Of a stretch of DNA of 15,215 nt, positions 13,854 through 15,215 are shown one piece after another. Source of the stretch: CAYTNY01 sp964439215 (lineage in GTDB: Bacteria; Oederibacteriota; PGYV01; CAYTNY01); the NCBI GenBank assembly GCA_964439215.1, contig CAYTNY010000052.1:1-15215 (forward strand). Reading direction: 5' to 3'. A model generated the notes under the pieces. It was given only the letters and a program-made list of their open reading frames with translations. It was not told where the DNA came from and did no database searches. Position numbers and translations under genes: made by a program. The first letter of the stretch is position 1; each line of letters opens with the position of its first letter.

Positions 13854-15128
13854 TTATTTACTCAGGATCTGTTCCCTTTCAGGACCCACAGAAATATAGG
13901 TTGCGGGGACTTTTATAAAGTCTTCTATAAATTTTATATACTCCTTCGCTTTTTCAGGCAGATCGGCGTATTTTCTCACTTTTGTTATATCCTCTTTAAA
14001 ACCTTCCACTTCCTGGTATACGGGTTTTGCTTTATAAAGCTCCTCGCCGTCTGCAATAAACCTGTCCGAAACCTTCCCGCCATAATCATACGCGGTGCAT
14101 ATTTTGATTTTTTCAAAAACAGAAAGCACATCAAGTTTGGTAAGAATTATATCCGTGAAACCATTCAGTTCTGCGGTGTATTTCAGGGCAACAAGATCCA
14201 GCCATCCGCATCCGCGCGGCCTGCCCGTGGTTGCTCCGAATTCTCCACCGGTCTTTCTTGTCAGTTCCTGCGCGTCCTTTTCCATCTCCGTCGGAAACGG
14301 CCCGTTGCCGACTCGGGTCTGATAAGCTTTTGTGATCCCCCACACCCTGTTGATCTGTTTATACGACAGACCTATGCCGGTCAAAGCGCCTCCGACCGTG
14401 GGATTTGATGATGTCACATACGGATATGTCCCGAAATCTATATCCAGAAGGGCTCCCTGGGCGCCCTCAAAAAGAACTTTTTTCCCTTCATTAAGGACAG
14501 TATGTATCTTATGAACCGCATCGCCTATATAATCTTTTATAAGCTCCCGCTGTTTTTTTATTTTTCCGATCAGTTCAGCGGGATTAATTTCTTCAACACC
14601 ATAATAATTTTTAAAAAGAAAGTTCTTTTCTTCAAGGTTCTCTTTTATTTTCATTTCCAGCACGTCATCTTTGAATATATCCCTGACTCTCAGCCCTGAT
14701 CTTGAATACTTATCCGTATATGCCGGCCCGATCCCTCTTGCTGTCGTGCCTATCTTTTTATCCCTTTTATTTTCTCTGCCTGCATCCATATGCTTGTGAT
14801 ACGAGAGGACGAGATGGGCATTTTCGCTTATCATAAGATTTTCCGGAGTTATTTGTATGCCTTTCCCCCTTACTTCTTCCATTTCCGCAAGCAAAGCATC
14901 AATATCAAGAACAACGCCGTTGCCTATTATATTCATTTTTCCGGAATTAAGTATTCCGGACGGCAGAAGGTGCAGAATATACTGTTTATCTCCGATAACA
15001 ACAGTATGTCCGGCATTTGCGCCGCCCTGATATCTTACAACAACATCATAATTCCCTGAAAACACATCAACGATTTTTCCTTTTCCTTCATCGCCCCACT
15101 GCGTACCCATTATTATATCCGCTGTCAT
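13854..15128 (-). CDS. purA: Adenylosuccinate synthetase
   Basis: Condenses IMP and aspartate with GTP hydrolysis to adenylosuccinate, the first committed step from IMP to AMP, in the cytoplasm. The 424-residue protein has the usual length. It shows the N-terminal P-loop-like GTQWGDEGKGK with catalytic Asp13, His41 in ANAGHTVV, the TTARGIGPAYTDK IMP-site block, the FEGAQGALLDIDFGTYPYVT block, GRPRGCGWLDL and a C-terminal base-binding region ending SVGPERE. The start at 15128 has AAAGGAG about eight bases upstream. It is first in a two-gene unit with corA. Confidence 0.98.
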   Translation of the reverse strand: MTADIIMGTQWGDEGKGKIVDVFSGNYDVVVRYQGGANAGHTVVIGDKQYILHLLPSGILNSGKMNIIGNGVVLDIDALLAEMEEVRGKGIQITPENLMISENAHLVLSYHKHMDAGRENKRDKKIGTTARGIGPAYTDKYSRSGLRVRDIFKDDVLEMKIKENLEEKNFLFKNYYGVEEINPAELIGKIKKQRELIKDYIGDAVHKIHTVLNEGKKVLFEGAQGALLDIDFGTYPYVTSSNPTVGGALTGIGLSYKQINRVWGITKAYQTRVGNGPFPTEMEKDAQELTRKTGGEFGATTGRPRGCGWLDLVALKYTAELNGFTDIILTKLDVLSVFEKIKICTAYDYGGKVSDRFIADGEELYKAKPVYQEVEGFKEDITKVRKYADLPEKAKEYIKFIEDFIKVPATYISVGPEREQILSK

Positions 15129-15178
15129 ATTCTGTTCTCCTTTGCTTTTTTACCCTGTCCGCCCCTGAACCGCATAAA

Positions 15179-15206
15179 ATTATACACCAAGACCATTTTT
15201 TTGCAA
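15179..15206 (-). promoter_or_regulatory. Promoter of purA-corA
   Basis: On the minus strand TTGCAA (15201-15206), a 16-base spacer and a perfect TATAAT (15179-15184) predict a start near 15172 and a leader of about 44 bases that includes AAAGGAG before the purA ATG. No PurR-type operator is recognised. Confidence 0.7.
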
Positions 15207-15215
15207 GAAATTTCA

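Overview
This is a moderately AT-rich bacterial chromosome segment with no phage, IS, integrase, CRISPR or tRNA/rRNA genes. Coding density is high, Shine-Dalgarno sites are mostly clear AGGAG types, and several promoters are close to the sigma-70 consensus. The left-edge gene encodes a secreted GH5 cellulase with a malectin-like domain and linkers in which every other residue is threonine. Such linkers are common in uncultured, anaerobic, polysaccharide-degrading lineages. I infer an uncultured bacterium, possibly from a candidate phylum, but the window cannot place it further.

Layout: (1) 1-1601, minus: GH5-malectin glycoside hydrolase, cut by the window edge. (2) 1602-2116: divergent spacer with two strong outward promoters and an orphan intrinsic terminator with a G-rich loop, perhaps the end of a small RNA. 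(3) 2117-4060, plus: aconitase of the compact, roughly 650-residue type. (4) 7415-4122, minus: a three-gene run of fused PabB-PabC (p-aminobenzoate synthesis), an unrecognised protein of about 185 aa (possibly TIGR02265/DUF2378-like) and a membrane GGDEF diguanylate cyclase. The promoter of this run lies so close to the first ATG that the mRNA should be leaderless. (5) 7416-7534: back-to-back divergent promoters with a perfect DnaA-box sequence. (6) 7535-12119, plus: a tightly coupled three-gene operon. It encodes a D-Ala-D-Ala-ligase-like ATP-grasp enzyme fused to an M20-peptidase fold that has lost its metal ligands, a gamma-glutamyltransferase-family protein without a signal peptide, and an N-formylglutamate-amidohydrolase-family protein. 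A strong bidirectional terminator ends it. (7) 12155-12763: a gene-poor stretch holding tiny lysine-rich ORFs (32 and 12 codons) with strong ribosome binding sites, weaker micro-ORFs, a near-consensus minus-strand promoter, a palindrome and short repeats. (8) 15128-12764, minus: purA and corA, transcribed together.

The best candidate for an undescribed system is the 7.5-12.1 kb operon. It combines an amide-bond-forming ligase, a degenerate peptidase domain and two enzymes of glutamyl/acyl-glutamate chemistry, all apparently cytoplasmic, which suggests synthesis and turnover of a small glutamyl or peptide-like metabolite. The second is the cluster of minute lysine-rich ORFs and their promoter just downstream. 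The remaining genes are ordinary central metabolism (purA, aconitase, pabBC), transport (corA), signalling (GGDEF) and secreted carbohydrate degradation.
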